Shown here piece by piece: positions 1-9,759 of a stretch of DNA of 64,000 nucleotides. The translations under genes and the position numbers were made by a program. The stretch's first letter is position 1; every line of letters starts with the position of its first letter. The notes under the pieces were generated by a model that was given only the letters and a program-made list of their open reading frames with translations, had not been told where the DNA came from and made no database searches. This stretch comes from Trichothermofontia sp964536415 (GTDB lineage: Bacteria; Cyanobacteriota; Cyanobacteriia; B231), in assembly GCA_964536415.1 (NCBI GenBank), contig CAZHXN010000003.1, forward strand, positions 41,179-105,178, written 5' to 3'.

Positions 1-267
1 CGGACTGGCCTCTGCACTGGCGTCTGGGCTGGTCTCAACGGCTGGCTGATTCCCCGCCTTGGGCGGCACCCGCTCAAAGGCTAGGGTTGCGGTTGCCGTG
101 CGGAGGGTCAAAGCTTGAACATCCGTTTCCTTAAATTGGAAGATCTGTTTAGCTTTGCTCTGGGCTTCCTCCCGATAGGGCTTGCTTTGCACCTCATAAA
201 AGAAGACAAAGCCCCCTAGGGCTGCCGCCAGGGCCAAAACAATCACCGTCGTCTGTTGCAGTTTCAT
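1..267 (-). CDS. DUF4340-like protein, partial (3' end outside window)
   Basis: Only the first 89 codons are in the window. The ATG at 267 overlaps the stop of the upstream gldG-like gene by four bases (ATGA), so the two are translationally coupled. The protein begins with a short basic N-terminus and one hydrophobic segment (about residues 8-24), followed by a soluble part with a lysine-rich stretch and a Pro/Ala/Ser-rich linker. This start, and the position directly after an ABC ATPase, permease and GldG-like protein, is typical of the DUF4340 protein that closes such clusters in cyanobacteria. A role as membrane-anchored periplasmic accessory of the exporter is inferred from context. The family call rests on context and the N-terminus only. 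Confidence 0.6.
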   Translation of the reverse strand, partial: MKLQQTTVIVLALAAALGGFVFFYEVQSKPYREEAQSKAKQIFQFKETDVQALTLRTATATLAFERVPPKAGNQPAVETSPDASAEASP

Positions 268-1913
268 CGCCGCCTCCACCATACCCCGATCGCCGCCGCA
301 AAGCCGACGATCGGTAAAATCACCAAAGCCAGTAGGGTAACCCACCGGGATCGGGCAGGCGTCAAGATCAGGCGACGATCGGTCGTCTCCCGTGGCCGGA
401 TTGACAACACCGCACCCTCACGATTACTGAGCCAGTTGACCGAATTGAGGAAGACATCCCCATTCAACTGCTGATTAAAGAAACCGTCGGTGGCAAAACC
501 TGAATTGCCAATCACCACTAAGCGGGCCTGGGGTTGGGTCTTGGCATCATCGGCCTTCGCTTCGGGTGTACCAGGACTGGGGGAAGGGGTAGCTGGGGTT
601 GTGGGTTCACGGTTTGCCGCTTGGGTGGCTGGCCGACTCAGGGCAGCACCGAGGATCAATGGCCCCCGCGTATCGGGTCCTGGGTTAAATTCCACCTGGC
701 GTTGGCTCAGATCACTCTCGGCCCAACTTTGGGCATTGGTCAACAGCAACTCAGTTTGCTGCACGTCTGGCTTAGGCGTCAGCCGCAGGGGACGGGCAGA
801 GGGGAAGAAAGAATTGCCCCCGCGAAAGTTGGCGGTAATGGGATGGGTACCATAATCGGTCACCAGCGGGGCGGTGGGGCCGAACCCGACAATGCCGCCA
901 CTGGCGTCCAGACCAACGGCTCCCCCTGTGGCATCAATAACTAAGCGGGGGTCCAGGGTCACGCCCCACTCCTCCAGCAGGCGATCTAACCCCGGATCAG
1001 TATTGGGATCAGCCATAACCAACAGCCCTCCCCCCCGATCAAGGAAGGCTTTTAAGGCATCGACTTCCTGCGGGAATAAGGATCGCTCTGCTCCTGCGAT
1101 CACGATCACGGTTGCATTTTCGGGAATGGGCGGTTGACCGGCAGTAATCCGTTGGGCGATGTTGAGCGGCTCACTGACGAAATTCTCATCGCCCAACCGG
1201 GTCACGGCTTGGGAGAGTTGATCGAGCGATCGCTGTCCCCGTCCCTGGAGGAAGTAGACGTGATCCGTCGGGAATTCGGTGGTGCGCAACAAACTATTAG
1301 TCAGGCGGCTTTCCGAGAGGCGTTCATTCTGAAGATTCTGGACAAATTGCTTGCGATCGCCCATTTCCAGATAAACATCCCCAGGGGCTGTCACCTGAAA
1401 CCGGCGAGCGAGGGCGGGGTCCTGTTGGGGGTCAACAAACTCAAACTGAAACTGGCGGGGGTTGTTGCGACGATAGTTTTGCAGGAGTGCCTGATCCTGA
1501 GCATTAGGCGGACGGGTAAAGACCCACACCTTCACGGGTTGTTCAAGGGCACGCACCACTTCCTGTGACTGGGGTGAAAGGGAGTGAAACTGGGTTTCTG
1601 TCAGGTCAAACCGGGCTGAGTAGCGCACGGCGAGGAAGTTGATCAGGCCCAAAATGACGAGGACAGCCAGGGTGCTGAGCAGGGCATTAGTGCCTGCCTG
1701 GGTCGATCGTCGTCCCCAGAAACCGGTTGTTGCACTGGTTTGCCACCACAGCCAACCCGCGATGAGTATGCCCCCCCCGATTAAAAACATGAGGGGAATT
1801 GGTACCCAGGTCCCGGCGACAACGCCTGCGGAAACCCCAATGATTAGGGAAATCGGTCCCAACCAGAAGACAGATGGGAGATATTTTGACCCTTGCCAGC
1901 GCTTGGTTTTCAT
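264..1913 (-). CDS. GldG-like ABC transporter auxiliary protein
   Basis: 549-residue membrane protein. Three hydrophobic segments lie at about residues 15-35, 39-57 and 77-95. Next comes the motif RFDLTETQFHSLSPQ (about 101-115), characteristic of the GldG / ABC_transp_aux family, then a large extracytoplasmic domain with a Pro/Thr/Ser-rich linker near residues 435-455, and a last membrane helix at about 521-545. In Bacteroidetes the GldA-GldF-GldG transporter is needed for gliding; in cyanobacteria the homologous set has no settled substrate. The gene is third in a minus-strand cluster: ATPase (3078-4157), permease (2036-2842), this gene and a DUF4340 gene. Family assignment is firm, function in this organism is not. 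Confidence 0.82.
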   Translation of the reverse strand: MKTKRWQGSKYLPSVFWLGPISLIIGVSAGVVAGTWVPIPLMFLIGGGILIAGWLWWQTSATTGFWGRRSTQAGTNALLSTLAVLVILGLINFLAVRYSARFDLTETQFHSLSPQSQEVVRALEQPVKVWVFTRPPNAQDQALLQNYRRNNPRQFQFEFVDPQQDPALARRFQVTAPGDVYLEMGDRKQFVQNLQNERLSESRLTNSLLRTTEFPTDHVYFLQGRGQRSLDQLSQAVTRLGDENFVSEPLNIAQRITAGQPPIPENATVIVIAGAERSLFPQEVDALKAFLDRGGGLLVMADPNTDPGLDRLLEEWGVTLDPRLVIDATGGAVGLDASGGIVGFGPTAPLVTDYGTHPITANFRGGNSFFPSARPLRLTPKPDVQQTELLLTNAQSWAESDLSQRQVEFNPGPDTRGPLILGAALSRPATQAANREPTTPATPSPSPGTPEAKADDAKTQPQARLVVIGNSGFATDGFFNQQLNGDVFLNSVNWLSNREGAVLSIRPRETTDRRLILTPARSRWVTLLALVILPIVGFAAAIGVWWRRR

Positions 1914-2035
1914 GGGGACGTTAATGCCAACAGAGAGTAGGAAATGAGAGATTAGGAGATAGAGCTTAGGGCTTAGGGCTTAGGGCGGGAGTACAGGGGA
2001 GGGGGGGCCGCGATCGCCGGAGTGAAAACAGCATT

Positions 2036-2842
2036 TTACGATCGCTGGTACCGGAGGGCTTCGATCGACTGAGCCGTTAAAAAGATCCCCAGAAAAATAT
2101 AGCTGGCAAACAGCACCAATGCACTGGTCTCCAGAATGCCCTGGCTAAAGTTATCAAAGTGACGCAACAGCGATAGGTGTCCAAATACCTCAGCGATTGG
2201 ACCACTCAGATTACGTCCGATCGCATCCAACACCCAGAGGAAAAACACCAGCACAAAGGTCAGAATCGCCGCCAGAATCGTGCTTGCAGTCAGTGAAGAG
2301 ATAAACATCCCCAGCGACAATACCCCCGCTGCCAACAACAATAAGCCCAGATGTCCAACCCAGAAGACCGTGCCGGGAAAAGGTGGCTCGGCTCCCGTTA
2401 GGACGATCGCCTCATACATCAACACTGGCAACAGCAGCGTCACAAAGAAGGTGAGGACTCCTAACAATTTACCTAGGGCCACAGCCCAATTGGTAATCGG
2501 TGAAGTTGCCAGTAATTCCAATGTTCCTTGCTTGCGTTCTTCTGAATATAGCCCCATTGTTAACATCGGCAGAATCACCAGCATGATGAAGCTAATCACG
2601 CCTAAAAACTGCTCCAGTACAATACTGGGCACATCAAAGGGGGGGACAGCATTGGCCCCCATTTGTTGCCGCTGCATATCCAGCATCGATGATTGCATCA
2701 GTGCCCCTTGCACAATGAGGACAAAAAATAGGCCACTGAGAAACCAAAAGGCTCCCGCGATCGCGTAGGCCAAGGGCGAGGCAAAATATCCCTGCAACTC
2801 GCGCCGGTAGATCGCCATGATGTTGCCAACAACAATCCGCAT
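2036..2842 (-). CDS. ABC-2 type transporter permease (GldF-like)
   Basis: Integral membrane permease of about 268 residues with six predicted hydrophobic segments and the family start IYRRELQGYFASPLAY. The ATG at 2842 is chosen over a TTG eight codons upstream; a further in-frame ATG at 2818 is also possible. The conserved cytoplasmic loop around YSEERKQGTLELLATSPIT is the coupling region of ABC-2 exporters of the GldF/NosY type. It sits between the cognate ATPase and the GldG-like gene on the same strand, so the three most likely form one exporter in the plasma membrane. Substrate unknown. Confidence 0.82.
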   Translation of the reverse strand: MRIVVGNIMAIYRRELQGYFASPLAYAIAGAFWFLSGLFFVLIVQGALMQSSMLDMQRQQMGANAVPPFDVPSIVLEQFLGVISFIMLVILPMLTMGLYSEERKQGTLELLATSPITNWAVALGKLLGVLTFFVTLLLPVLMYEAIVLTGAEPPFPGTVFWVGHLGLLLLAAGVLSLGMFISSLTASTILAAILTFVLVFFLWVLDAIGRNLSGPIAEVFGHLSLLRHFDNFSQGILETSALVLFASYIFLGIFLTAQSIEALRYQRS

Positions 2843-3077
2843 AAGCCAAAGGTTAATAAAGGGCAAAGGGCAAAGGGTAAAAGTTAAAGCGAAAAGGTGG
2901 GTTAGAGATCGTTAGGTATCGATCGTGGCAAGCTGGGCCAAGGGGGGGGTGCAGGACGATAGGGTTGCTTCGATGGTGGTCAACAGTGGTCAACTCGGAT
3001 GGGTCATCTGGCAAGGCTCAGCCAACGTCAAGTAATTGCTCATTTCTATTTAAAATTTAAACTTCCCAAATCACTTC

Positions 3078-4157
3078 TCAAACTGAGTTCTGATCGTCCG
3101 CCGGGGTGGCTTCAGGGGTAGGAGGGGAATTGTCGGATGCCTCAGGGGAGGATTCCGAGACGATCGCCTCATCCCCTGGCATGGGTGTTGGGGGGGCTTC
3201 TTCCATCGTTAGTTCCAGGAACACATCTTCGAGGCTGGCACGGCTGCGACGCATCTCATACAGGCCCAGGTTGGCGCTGACTAGGGCTGTAGCAATCTCG
3301 CGGCCTGCTTCAACCCCACTCTGACAGGTCACTTTGAGCACCTGACGATCGCTGGATGAGGCTGAAGATGGATGGGCAACCGAGGGCAGGGGGGTAACCG
3401 ACTCAACCCCTGGTACATTGTCTAGGCAAGCGAGAATCGTTGGCAATTCGCCCGCAATCTCCAGTTCATACTCGTAGCCCATGCCTGCTGCCAGTTGGCT
3501 AAGCAGGCTATCGGGGGTGTTGGTAGCAACGATGCGGCCCCGGTTGATGATGGCCACCCGATCGCAGGTCATACTGACTTCCGGCAGGATGTGGGTGGAG
3601 AGGATGATCGTATGCTGACCAGCCAGTTGCTTGATCAGGTTGCGGACTTCAATAATTTGGCGGGGGTCGAGACCGACTGTCGGTTCATCGAGAATAATGG
3701 CAGGCGGATCATGGACGATCGCCTGGGCAATGCCCACCCGTTGCTTGAAGCCTTTAGAAAGCTTGCGAATCAGGCTGGTCCGTCGTTCCACCAGGTTACA
3801 GCGAGCGATCGCTGAGTTAACCCGATTCGGACGATCGCCCGCCGGAACGCCTTTAAGACGGGCCACAAAATCGAGGAACCCCTCCACCGTCATTTCACCG
3901 TAGAGGGGGGGCGATTCCGGGAGATAGCCAATGCGCTGACGCACCGCCATTGAGTCTTCATGGACATCGTAACCGGCAATCCGAGCCGTCCCGCTGGAGG
4001 CTGGTAGATAGCCTGTGAGGATGCGCATTGTCGTCGTTTTGCCCGCTCCATTGGGTCCCAGGAACCCCAGGATTTCGCCTGCCTCAACCTGGAAGGTCAC
4101 ATCGGCAATCGCGGGCGTATCCCGATAAACCTTACTCAGATGTTCAACCTCGATCAT
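3078..4157 (-). CDS. ABC transporter ATP-binding protein (GldA-like)
   Basis: ATPase of about 359 residues. The start is taken at ATG 4157 (MIEVEHLSKVYRD), where homology to ABC ATPases begins; the frame stays open upstream to 4343 but those 62 codons look non-coding. Visible motifs: Walker A GPNGAGKTTT, signature LSKGFKQRVGIAQ, Walker B IILDEPTVGLD and the H-loop STHIL. A C-terminal extension of about 130 residues after the nucleotide-binding domain ends in a Pro/Glu/Ser-rich tail. First gene of the Gld-type cluster with the permease and GldG-like genes downstream; it powers that exporter from the cytoplasmic face. Confidence 0.88.
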   Translation of the reverse strand: MIEVEHLSKVYRDTPAIADVTFQVEAGEILGFLGPNGAGKTTTMRILTGYLPASSGTARIAGYDVHEDSMAVRQRIGYLPESPPLYGEMTVEGFLDFVARLKGVPAGDRPNRVNSAIARCNLVERRTSLIRKLSKGFKQRVGIAQAIVHDPPAIILDEPTVGLDPRQIIEVRNLIKQLAGQHTIILSTHILPEVSMTCDRVAIINRGRIVATNTPDSLLSQLAAGMGYEYELEIAGELPTILACLDNVPGVESVTPLPSVAHPSSASSSDRQVLKVTCQSGVEAGREIATALVSANLGLYEMRRSRASLEDVFLELTMEEAPPTPMPGDEAIVSESSPEASDNSPPTPEATPADDQNSV

Positions 4158-4373
4158 CGTTGCCCCCACTGCGAGGAAGGGTGTCCGCTGCTTATGGTAG
4201 CTTACCAAAGTGGCCGCAGGTGAGAGGCTAACCCTGACCCACCTTGAAACGCTAAGCCGGGGAAGCATCCACGCAGGCGTCACCACAACCAAAATCCAAA
4301 AAAGTGGATCGCATGGCAACCCACTTTCCCAAACCGTACGCAATTGGCGTGAGCGAGTCTCGATCGCCCTAGC

Positions 4374-5873
4374 CTAACGCTTCAGGATTTCCTCACCCCG
4401 ACGGTAAAGTTCACGGGCATGGTCGGTCCAAGCGCCTTGGCCCCAATAGCGGAAACAACTGGTCTGGACCAACAGGTTATAGAGCAACGCTTCTTGATAA
4501 TCCGGGCTTTGGGTAATCGACGGATCTTGGGCCACCAGGGGATCATACTTCTGATGGAACATTGCGCTCAGTTGATTCATGGGTTCCAGCACATTTTCAT
4601 ACCCCTTCACCCAACTCAGGTTATTGGTCCAAGAAGCCCCATCCATGTGGAAGGTGTGATCACTGGCCTTAAGATCCTCAATCGCCTTGGCAACCGCCTC
4701 CGGAGTAGCGCGATCGGGATCCACCCGCTGCCAAATCTTGTGCTGCCCCACGGCCTGACACACCGGATAATCCTCTGGCTTAACCCCTTTAGCTTCCAGA
4801 AGTTCAATATATTCTGTCCCATTCAGACCCACAACCCCCGTTGCCCCCCGGCCATTATCCTTGATCTCATACCAGGGACCGTGGAAATTACGAGGAAACT
4901 CATTCATCATCACACCGCCATTTTCACCATCGGCGATCTGGGTAACACAGGAGGGAACTTCCCGCCCCCCCAACGGCTGCCGTCCACGTCCCTTGGCCTC
5001 GTGGTAGGGTTGCATTTGGGCCACCAATTTGGTATCCGACCCCTGGGTTTTCACCAACACCGTAATGCTAATCTCTTCACCCTTTGAGTTGCGGGATACA
5101 AGGCGATTGGGCACATATTTATCCTCATGGCGCAGCCCCGATCCATCCAGACGCTCGATCGAATGCTCCTGAACCATCAACCAGCGATAGCCACATTCCT
5201 TCAGTGCCTTGATGTATTCGTAGAGGGTATCAGGATGGTTAGGCAAATGCATTTCGGGGGGCGAAAATCCCCTAACCCGACGCAGGTTATCCGCTCCAAA
5301 AATGCCGGCAAAATGATGTTGCCAGGCCAGCATGTGCAATTTAATGTCGGGAATGGGGGTAGAGGGAACCACCGCATGACTCCACATGGTCCCTAACCAT
5401 TCCACGTAGGGATGATACGTGATGTCACAGGTAATCCGTTTGAGATTATTGAGGATGTCATCCCGACCCATTTGTTGCAATCCCCAAAGCAAATTGCCGG
5501 AGTAGTCGAGCATGATGCGCGGATTCGCACCGTTATGGACGAGTTCCGGAATAAAATCCCCAATCCGGCTATAGCACCAGGCAAAGGTGCCGGCGTTGTG
5601 GTTATCGCCTTCGCCCTGGTGTTCAAACATATATTGCAGGTTACAAATCACCTCACCATGCGCTCCGGCTGGAATCGAAGGTTGATGCATGTGCAAGGCA
5701 CAGGCAAACGCTGCCGTTACCTGATCCAGATTAATGTTGGAGTGGGGAGCAAAAATCGGATCATTATGTTGCACAAGTGCCTGGACATCCGCTTCCCAAC
5801 CGCAAATGTTGGGGCGTCCAAAGCGCATGGCGTCTAAATTGAGCTGATTTCCAGAAGGAGCAGTCGCAATCAT
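4374..5873 (-). CDS. glycoside hydrolase family 57-like protein
   Basis: About 499 residues. Start taken at ATG 5873 (MIATAPSGNQLNLD); the frame is open 14 codons further but without a convincing ribosome site. The sequence contains ALHMHQPSIPAG, the His-rich motif near the N-terminus of GH57-type (beta/alpha)7 barrels, and later the conserved block VRGFSPPEMHLP. GH57 enzymes are retaining alpha-glucan hydrolases, branching enzymes or galactosidases. This subgroup is a cyanobacterial conserved protein without known substrate, so only fold and glycosidase class are claimed. No signal peptide is visible, so it is probably cytoplasmic. Confidence 0.78.
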   Translation of the reverse strand: MIATAPSGNQLNLDAMRFGRPNICGWEADVQALVQHNDPIFAPHSNINLDQVTAAFACALHMHQPSIPAGAHGEVICNLQYMFEHQGEGDNHNAGTFAWCYSRIGDFIPELVHNGANPRIMLDYSGNLLWGLQQMGRDDILNNLKRITCDITYHPYVEWLGTMWSHAVVPSTPIPDIKLHMLAWQHHFAGIFGADNLRRVRGFSPPEMHLPNHPDTLYEYIKALKECGYRWLMVQEHSIERLDGSGLRHEDKYVPNRLVSRNSKGEEISITVLVKTQGSDTKLVAQMQPYHEAKGRGRQPLGGREVPSCVTQIADGENGGVMMNEFPRNFHGPWYEIKDNGRGATGVVGLNGTEYIELLEAKGVKPEDYPVCQAVGQHKIWQRVDPDRATPEAVAKAIEDLKASDHTFHMDGASWTNNLSWVKGYENVLEPMNQLSAMFHQKYDPLVAQDPSITQSPDYQEALLYNLLVQTSCFRYWGQGAWTDHARELYRRGEEILKR

Positions 5874-6045
5874 AAAAGATTCCTCGATCGTCGTTGAGCA
5901 GGCACTCCTCGCCACATCTCAATGAAACTACGGTCAAATAATAGCCCACTCGCTTTGACCAATGGGTTTACACTTTAATAAGTAATATCAAGGATGTTTG
6001 AGGGTTTGAGATTAAACGCAAGAAAAGGCTAAATCTCGCTACATA

Positions 6046-7554
6046 TTATTCGCCCATCTGGCTGAGCAGCGTGTGGTTGCGTTCCTGGGCGGTGGCGATC
6101 GCCTGCCGTACTTGCTCAAACCCAGTCCCCCCCAGACTGTTGCGAGCAGCAACAACTTGTCGCGGCGCGATCGCAGCATAGATATCCTCAGCAAAGGCAG
6201 GATGGAGCGCCTGCCATTCATCGAGGGTCAAATCCTTGAGTAACTTGCCCTGGGCCAACGAGGTTTTTACCACCTTCCCCACCAGGTTGTAGGCTTCCCG
6301 GAAAGGGACCCCCTTAGCGGCCAGATAGTCGGCCACATCAGTGGCATTGGAGAAATCGGATTCCACCGCTGCGGCCAACCGCGCTGTACGAAATTCCAAC
6401 CCCTCCTGGAACAGGATCGTCATGGCGGCCAGACAGCCCTTGACCGTATTCACCGCATCAAACAGGGCCTCCTTGTCCTCCTGAAGATCCTTGTTATAGG
6501 CCAGGGGCAGTCCCTTCATCAGCACGAGCAGGGCTTGAAGATGGCCAAAGACCCGCCCGGTTTTACCACGCACCAACTCCGGCACGTCCGGATTTTTCTT
6601 CTGGGGCATAATGCTCGATCCAGTAGCACAACTGTCCCGCAGGGTGACAAAGCTGAATTCCTCCGACGCCCACAGAATCACTTCCTCTGAAAGGCGGCTG
6701 AGGTGGACCATGATTAAACTTGCAGCACAGAGGAATTCCACGGCAAAATCCCGATCGCTAACCCCATCTAAGCTATTGGTATAAATGCGATCGAAGCCCA
6801 ACAAGTTAGCACTGTAAGCGCGATCAATAGGGAAAGAGGTTCCGGCCAAGGCCCCGCACCCCAGGGGCGAGGTATTTAATCGTTTATAGCCATCCTCCAG
6901 CCGTTCCCAATCCCGTTGCACCATCTCCACATAAGCCATCAGATGATGGGCCAAGCTCAGGGGTTGTGCCCGTTGCAAATGGGTATAGCCGGGAATCAGG
7001 GTTTCCACATGCTGGGCGGCGAGATCCAGCAGGGTTTTCTGAAATGCCAGTAACTGGGTTTGGATTTGCCGCACCTGATCCCGGAGGTAGAGGCGGGTGT
7101 CGGTGCCCACCTGGTCATTGCGCGATCGGGCGGTATGCAGCTTCTTCCCCACATCGCCCACTAACTCGGTCAGCCGCCGTTCTACGGCAAAATGAACATC
7201 CTCGGCTTCAATCCCCGGTTGAAATTGCCCCTGGCGATATTCCTGACGGATCTGCTCTAATCCCTGCACCAGTTGCTCTGCTTCTGCGGGGGAAATAATC
7301 CCAGTATGACCCAGCATTTGGGCATGGGCGATCGAGCCGGTCAGGTCATACTCAATCAGGGCGATGTCAAAACCAATACTGGCATTAAAGGTCGCAATGA
7401 CTGGATGGAGAGCGGTTTCAAACCGTTGACTCCAGGTTTGGGGGGATAGGGAGGGAGAGGGATGCGACACGATAACGGGGTCCTCTGGGGGATAGATAAA
7501 TGGCTGGGGCGTGACTGCCAGGGCCGAGTGCTTTGAGCTGTTGGGGAGCTTCAA
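6046..7554 (-). CDS. argH: argininosuccinate lyase
   Basis: Cleaves argininosuccinate to arginine and fumarate, the last step of arginine synthesis. The fumarase/aspartase superfamily signature GSSIMPQKKNPDVPEL is present, as are TARSRNDQVGTDTRL and PGYTHLQRAQPLS, both strongly conserved in ArgH. The 502 residues exceed the usual ~460 because of about 35 extra N-terminal residues before TWSQRFE; the true start may lie inside this extension, though no internal ATG fits well. Single gene, minus strand, not obviously linked to other arginine genes here. Confidence 0.95.
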   Translation of the reverse strand: MKLPNSSKHSALAVTPQPFIYPPEDPVIVSHPSPSLSPQTWSQRFETALHPVIATFNASIGFDIALIEYDLTGSIAHAQMLGHTGIISPAEAEQLVQGLEQIRQEYRQGQFQPGIEAEDVHFAVERRLTELVGDVGKKLHTARSRNDQVGTDTRLYLRDQVRQIQTQLLAFQKTLLDLAAQHVETLIPGYTHLQRAQPLSLAHHLMAYVEMVQRDWERLEDGYKRLNTSPLGCGALAGTSFPIDRAYSANLLGFDRIYTNSLDGVSDRDFAVEFLCAASLIMVHLSRLSEEVILWASEEFSFVTLRDSCATGSSIMPQKKNPDVPELVRGKTGRVFGHLQALLVLMKGLPLAYNKDLQEDKEALFDAVNTVKGCLAAMTILFQEGLEFRTARLAAAVESDFSNATDVADYLAAKGVPFREAYNLVGKVVKTSLAQGKLLKDLTLDEWQALHPAFAEDIYAAIAPRQVVAARNSLGGTGFEQVRQAIATAQERNHTLLSQMGE

Positions 7555-7625
7555 CCACTAAGATATAAAGGAGATATAAAGGACACCCAGCGAGCACGAT
7601 GGGGAATGGGGATATGCTGTAGGAG

Positions 7626-7883
7626 TTAGTAAGAGGTGGCACTTTTGAATAAGTACCCCAGGACAAAACCAATAAGCAATGCCCACACCTGTCCGGTTTG
7701 GACAAAGTGATTAATCCCTTTACGAATATCGGCAAAGACATCTTGATTAAACTGTTGGGCCAGGATAAGCCCATCGCTAGAGAGATGAGGCAGCCCTGCC
7801 GTCTGTACCTGTAACCACTCAGTCCCATAGCTCACAGCGTGGTGTACGGTATCCAGATCGATCGCCAAAAGCTCAACTGCCAT
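7626..7883 (-). CDS. small C-tail membrane protein, unknown
   Basis: 85-residue protein preceded by a good Shine-Dalgarno-like AAGGAGAG about ten bases before its ATG. The first 60 residues are soluble and helical. One hydrophobic segment (about residues 64-79, VWALLIGFVLGYLF) ends the protein, suggesting a C-terminal membrane anchor. I do not recognise the family. It lies between argH and the phosphatase gene on the same strand with short gaps, but nothing suggests a shared pathway. Confidence 0.6.
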   Translation of the reverse strand: MAVELLAIDLDTVHHAVSYGTEWLQVQTAGLPHLSSDGLILAQQFNQDVFADIRKGINHFVQTGQVWALLIGFVLGYLFKSATSY

Positions 7884-7958
7884 TGCTACGCTCTCCTTCT
7901 GAAGACTGAGGACTTCTGACCAAGCAATTTAACACAGTCTCTGAAGTCCTGGGTGACC

Positions 7959-9422
7959 TTACCGCTGGCTGGTCGGGGGAGCCGCCTCAGGGGCGATCGC
8001 CGCTTCCTCGTTAACCTTCATTACAACCAGGGTCATATCATCGGCATTGCGACTACTGGGGCCAATAAATTGCTTCACGCGACTGAACAAAACCTCCAAA
8101 ATGGCCTGCGGATTTTGGTAGCGGTGGCAGGCATCCCGGAAGGCGATCAGTAAATTTTCTTCATCAAACCGTTCGCCATTCTGGTTGGCGGCATCGGTGA
8201 AGCCATCGGTGTAGAAAATAACCACGTCCCCCGGTTCAAGCTGGGTCTCGCCCGTTTCGTACTGGGTGTTAACATCTAACCCCACCAGCATCCCTAGCGT
8301 ATCTAGGCGCACGATCTCATCGGTGGCCGCTCGCCACAACATCGGCGGGTTATGGGCCGCATTGCTGTAGAACAAGCGGCGGGTGAGGGGGTCATATTCC
8401 GAGTAGAACAGGGTAACGAAGCGGTTCGAGTTTTCCAGGTCGGTGTACATGACGTGGTTTAAGTGCTGCAAAATGCGATCAGGCGTGTGACCGTTCAGCA
8501 CTTCCGCTCGCAGCATCCCCCGCAACATGGTCATGATCAGTCCGGCTGGGACACCTTTACCCATCACATCACCGATCGCAATACTCCATTTCCCCTGCTC
8601 ATTTCCCCCTTTCTTCAAGGGCACCCGATCGTAATTAGCGGGCACAAAGTCATAATAATCACCACCCACCCGGTTCGCGGTTTCACAGCGGGCCGCTAGT
8701 TGCACCCCCTCAATCTTGGGACAGTGGCGGGGGAGGAGTTGGAGTTGAATCTCCGCCCCAATTTCCAACTCCCGATCCATGCGCTCCTTTTTGCGCAATT
8801 CGACCGTGAGTTCATCGTTTTCGATCGCCACTGCGGTTTGATCTGCCACCAGGCGCACCAACTTTTGGCGGGTTGGGGTCCAGCTATAGTCGCGATCGAG
8901 GCTAAAGACATACAGCCGCCCCCGTTCGCGATTTTTAACCACGATCGCTGCGCCAAATAATTGGGTATCTGGTCCCAGCCAGCCGTTCATCTGGTGTTCG
9001 AGGCGATTGATGGCTGGAGCCAGAGGAGCCGAGGTTGAAAAGGGAACACTGAGTTGCCGTGCGGCAGCTTCCAGGGACTTGCGAATATGTTGACACTCGG
9101 CGGTATTGGGGCAATGCCAGCGTTCCAGGCGCATCTGGCCATTGGGACCATTACTCTGGAACAGTACCAGGACACCCCCATCAGCATCGGTAACGCGAGT
9201 GGCCATCAGCGGAATCAGTTCTAAAAACTGGTTCAGGTTCCGAAAACTGCGGAGGGCATAGCCAAGGGAACTGAGCAAATCCTGAATCTTGTTCTGCTCA
9301 CGCTGCAAGCGGGCCACAAGCTCCTTAAGGACTGCCACTGGCGACTCTTCCCTCAGGGGACCATCTTCAGTCCGCTCAAAGGGGGGGGAGGGCTGTCGAG
9401 GAAGGGGCACAGTTGTCATCAA
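7959..9422 (-). CDS. GAF domain PP2C-type (RsbU/SpoIIE) protein phosphatase
   Basis: 487 residues. An N-terminal coiled-coil stretch is followed by a GAF-like sensor domain (about 50-205), a short linker and a PPM/SpoIIE phosphatase domain (about 235-470). Metal-binding motifs are visible: GGDYYDF near residue 275, AIGDVMGKGVPAGL and FYTDGFTDA. Such enzymes dephosphorylate anti-sigma-factor antagonists (STAS proteins) in partner-switching pathways. No anti-sigma or STAS gene is adjacent, so the partner is unknown. Short charged N-terminus, no membrane segment. Confidence 0.86.
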   Translation of the reverse strand: MMTTVPLPRQPSPPFERTEDGPLREESPVAVLKELVARLQREQNKIQDLLSSLGYALRSFRNLNQFLELIPLMATRVTDADGGVLVLFQSNGPNGQMRLERWHCPNTAECQHIRKSLEAAARQLSVPFSTSAPLAPAINRLEHQMNGWLGPDTQLFGAAIVVKNRERGRLYVFSLDRDYSWTPTRQKLVRLVADQTAVAIENDELTVELRKKERMDRELEIGAEIQLQLLPRHCPKIEGVQLAARCETANRVGGDYYDFVPANYDRVPLKKGGNEQGKWSIAIGDVMGKGVPAGLIMTMLRGMLRAEVLNGHTPDRILQHLNHVMYTDLENSNRFVTLFYSEYDPLTRRLFYSNAAHNPPMLWRAATDEIVRLDTLGMLVGLDVNTQYETGETQLEPGDVVIFYTDGFTDAANQNGERFDEENLLIAFRDACHRYQNPQAILEVLFSRVKQFIGPSSRNADDMTLVVMKVNEEAAIAPEAAPPTSQR

Positions 9423-9759
9423 AACGAAGGGCTAACGCACAAAGAGAATTGGGCGTGAGGTTGTGAGATTCATACCAATCAGAACCGCAAGTAAATCCGA
9501 TGTCTCCAGCCGCATCACCCAAGTTAACCGATCGTGCGGCTAACCGTATCACAGCGGATTTGAAGCAACAGCATAACAGCTTACCTGTGGATTTGAGCTA
9601 ATTCTAAATCTAGAGTTTTTCCGAAGGAAGCTGGCTCTGATTTCGTCGGGGTTCTGCTAGATTCTAGCGGATGAACGGAGAAAAGCAAGCATAAGTTGGC
9701 GGTGTCTTTCTCCCGTTGCCGTTGTGAGGGACGATCACCCACCTATTTGCCCACCCACT
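9423..9759. other. 337-bp intergenic region between the phosphatase and EVE genes
   Basis: Lies upstream of the minus-strand phosphatase gene and downstream of the minus-strand EVE gene. It should hold the phosphatase promoter. I see no tRNA, hairpin terminator or conserved coding stretch in it. Confidence 0.4.

Noticed and set aside
4158..4343. 62-residue N-terminal extension of the Gld-type ATPase
   Set aside because: No similarity to ABC ATPases, unusual composition, and the ATG at 4157 begins exactly where family homology starts.
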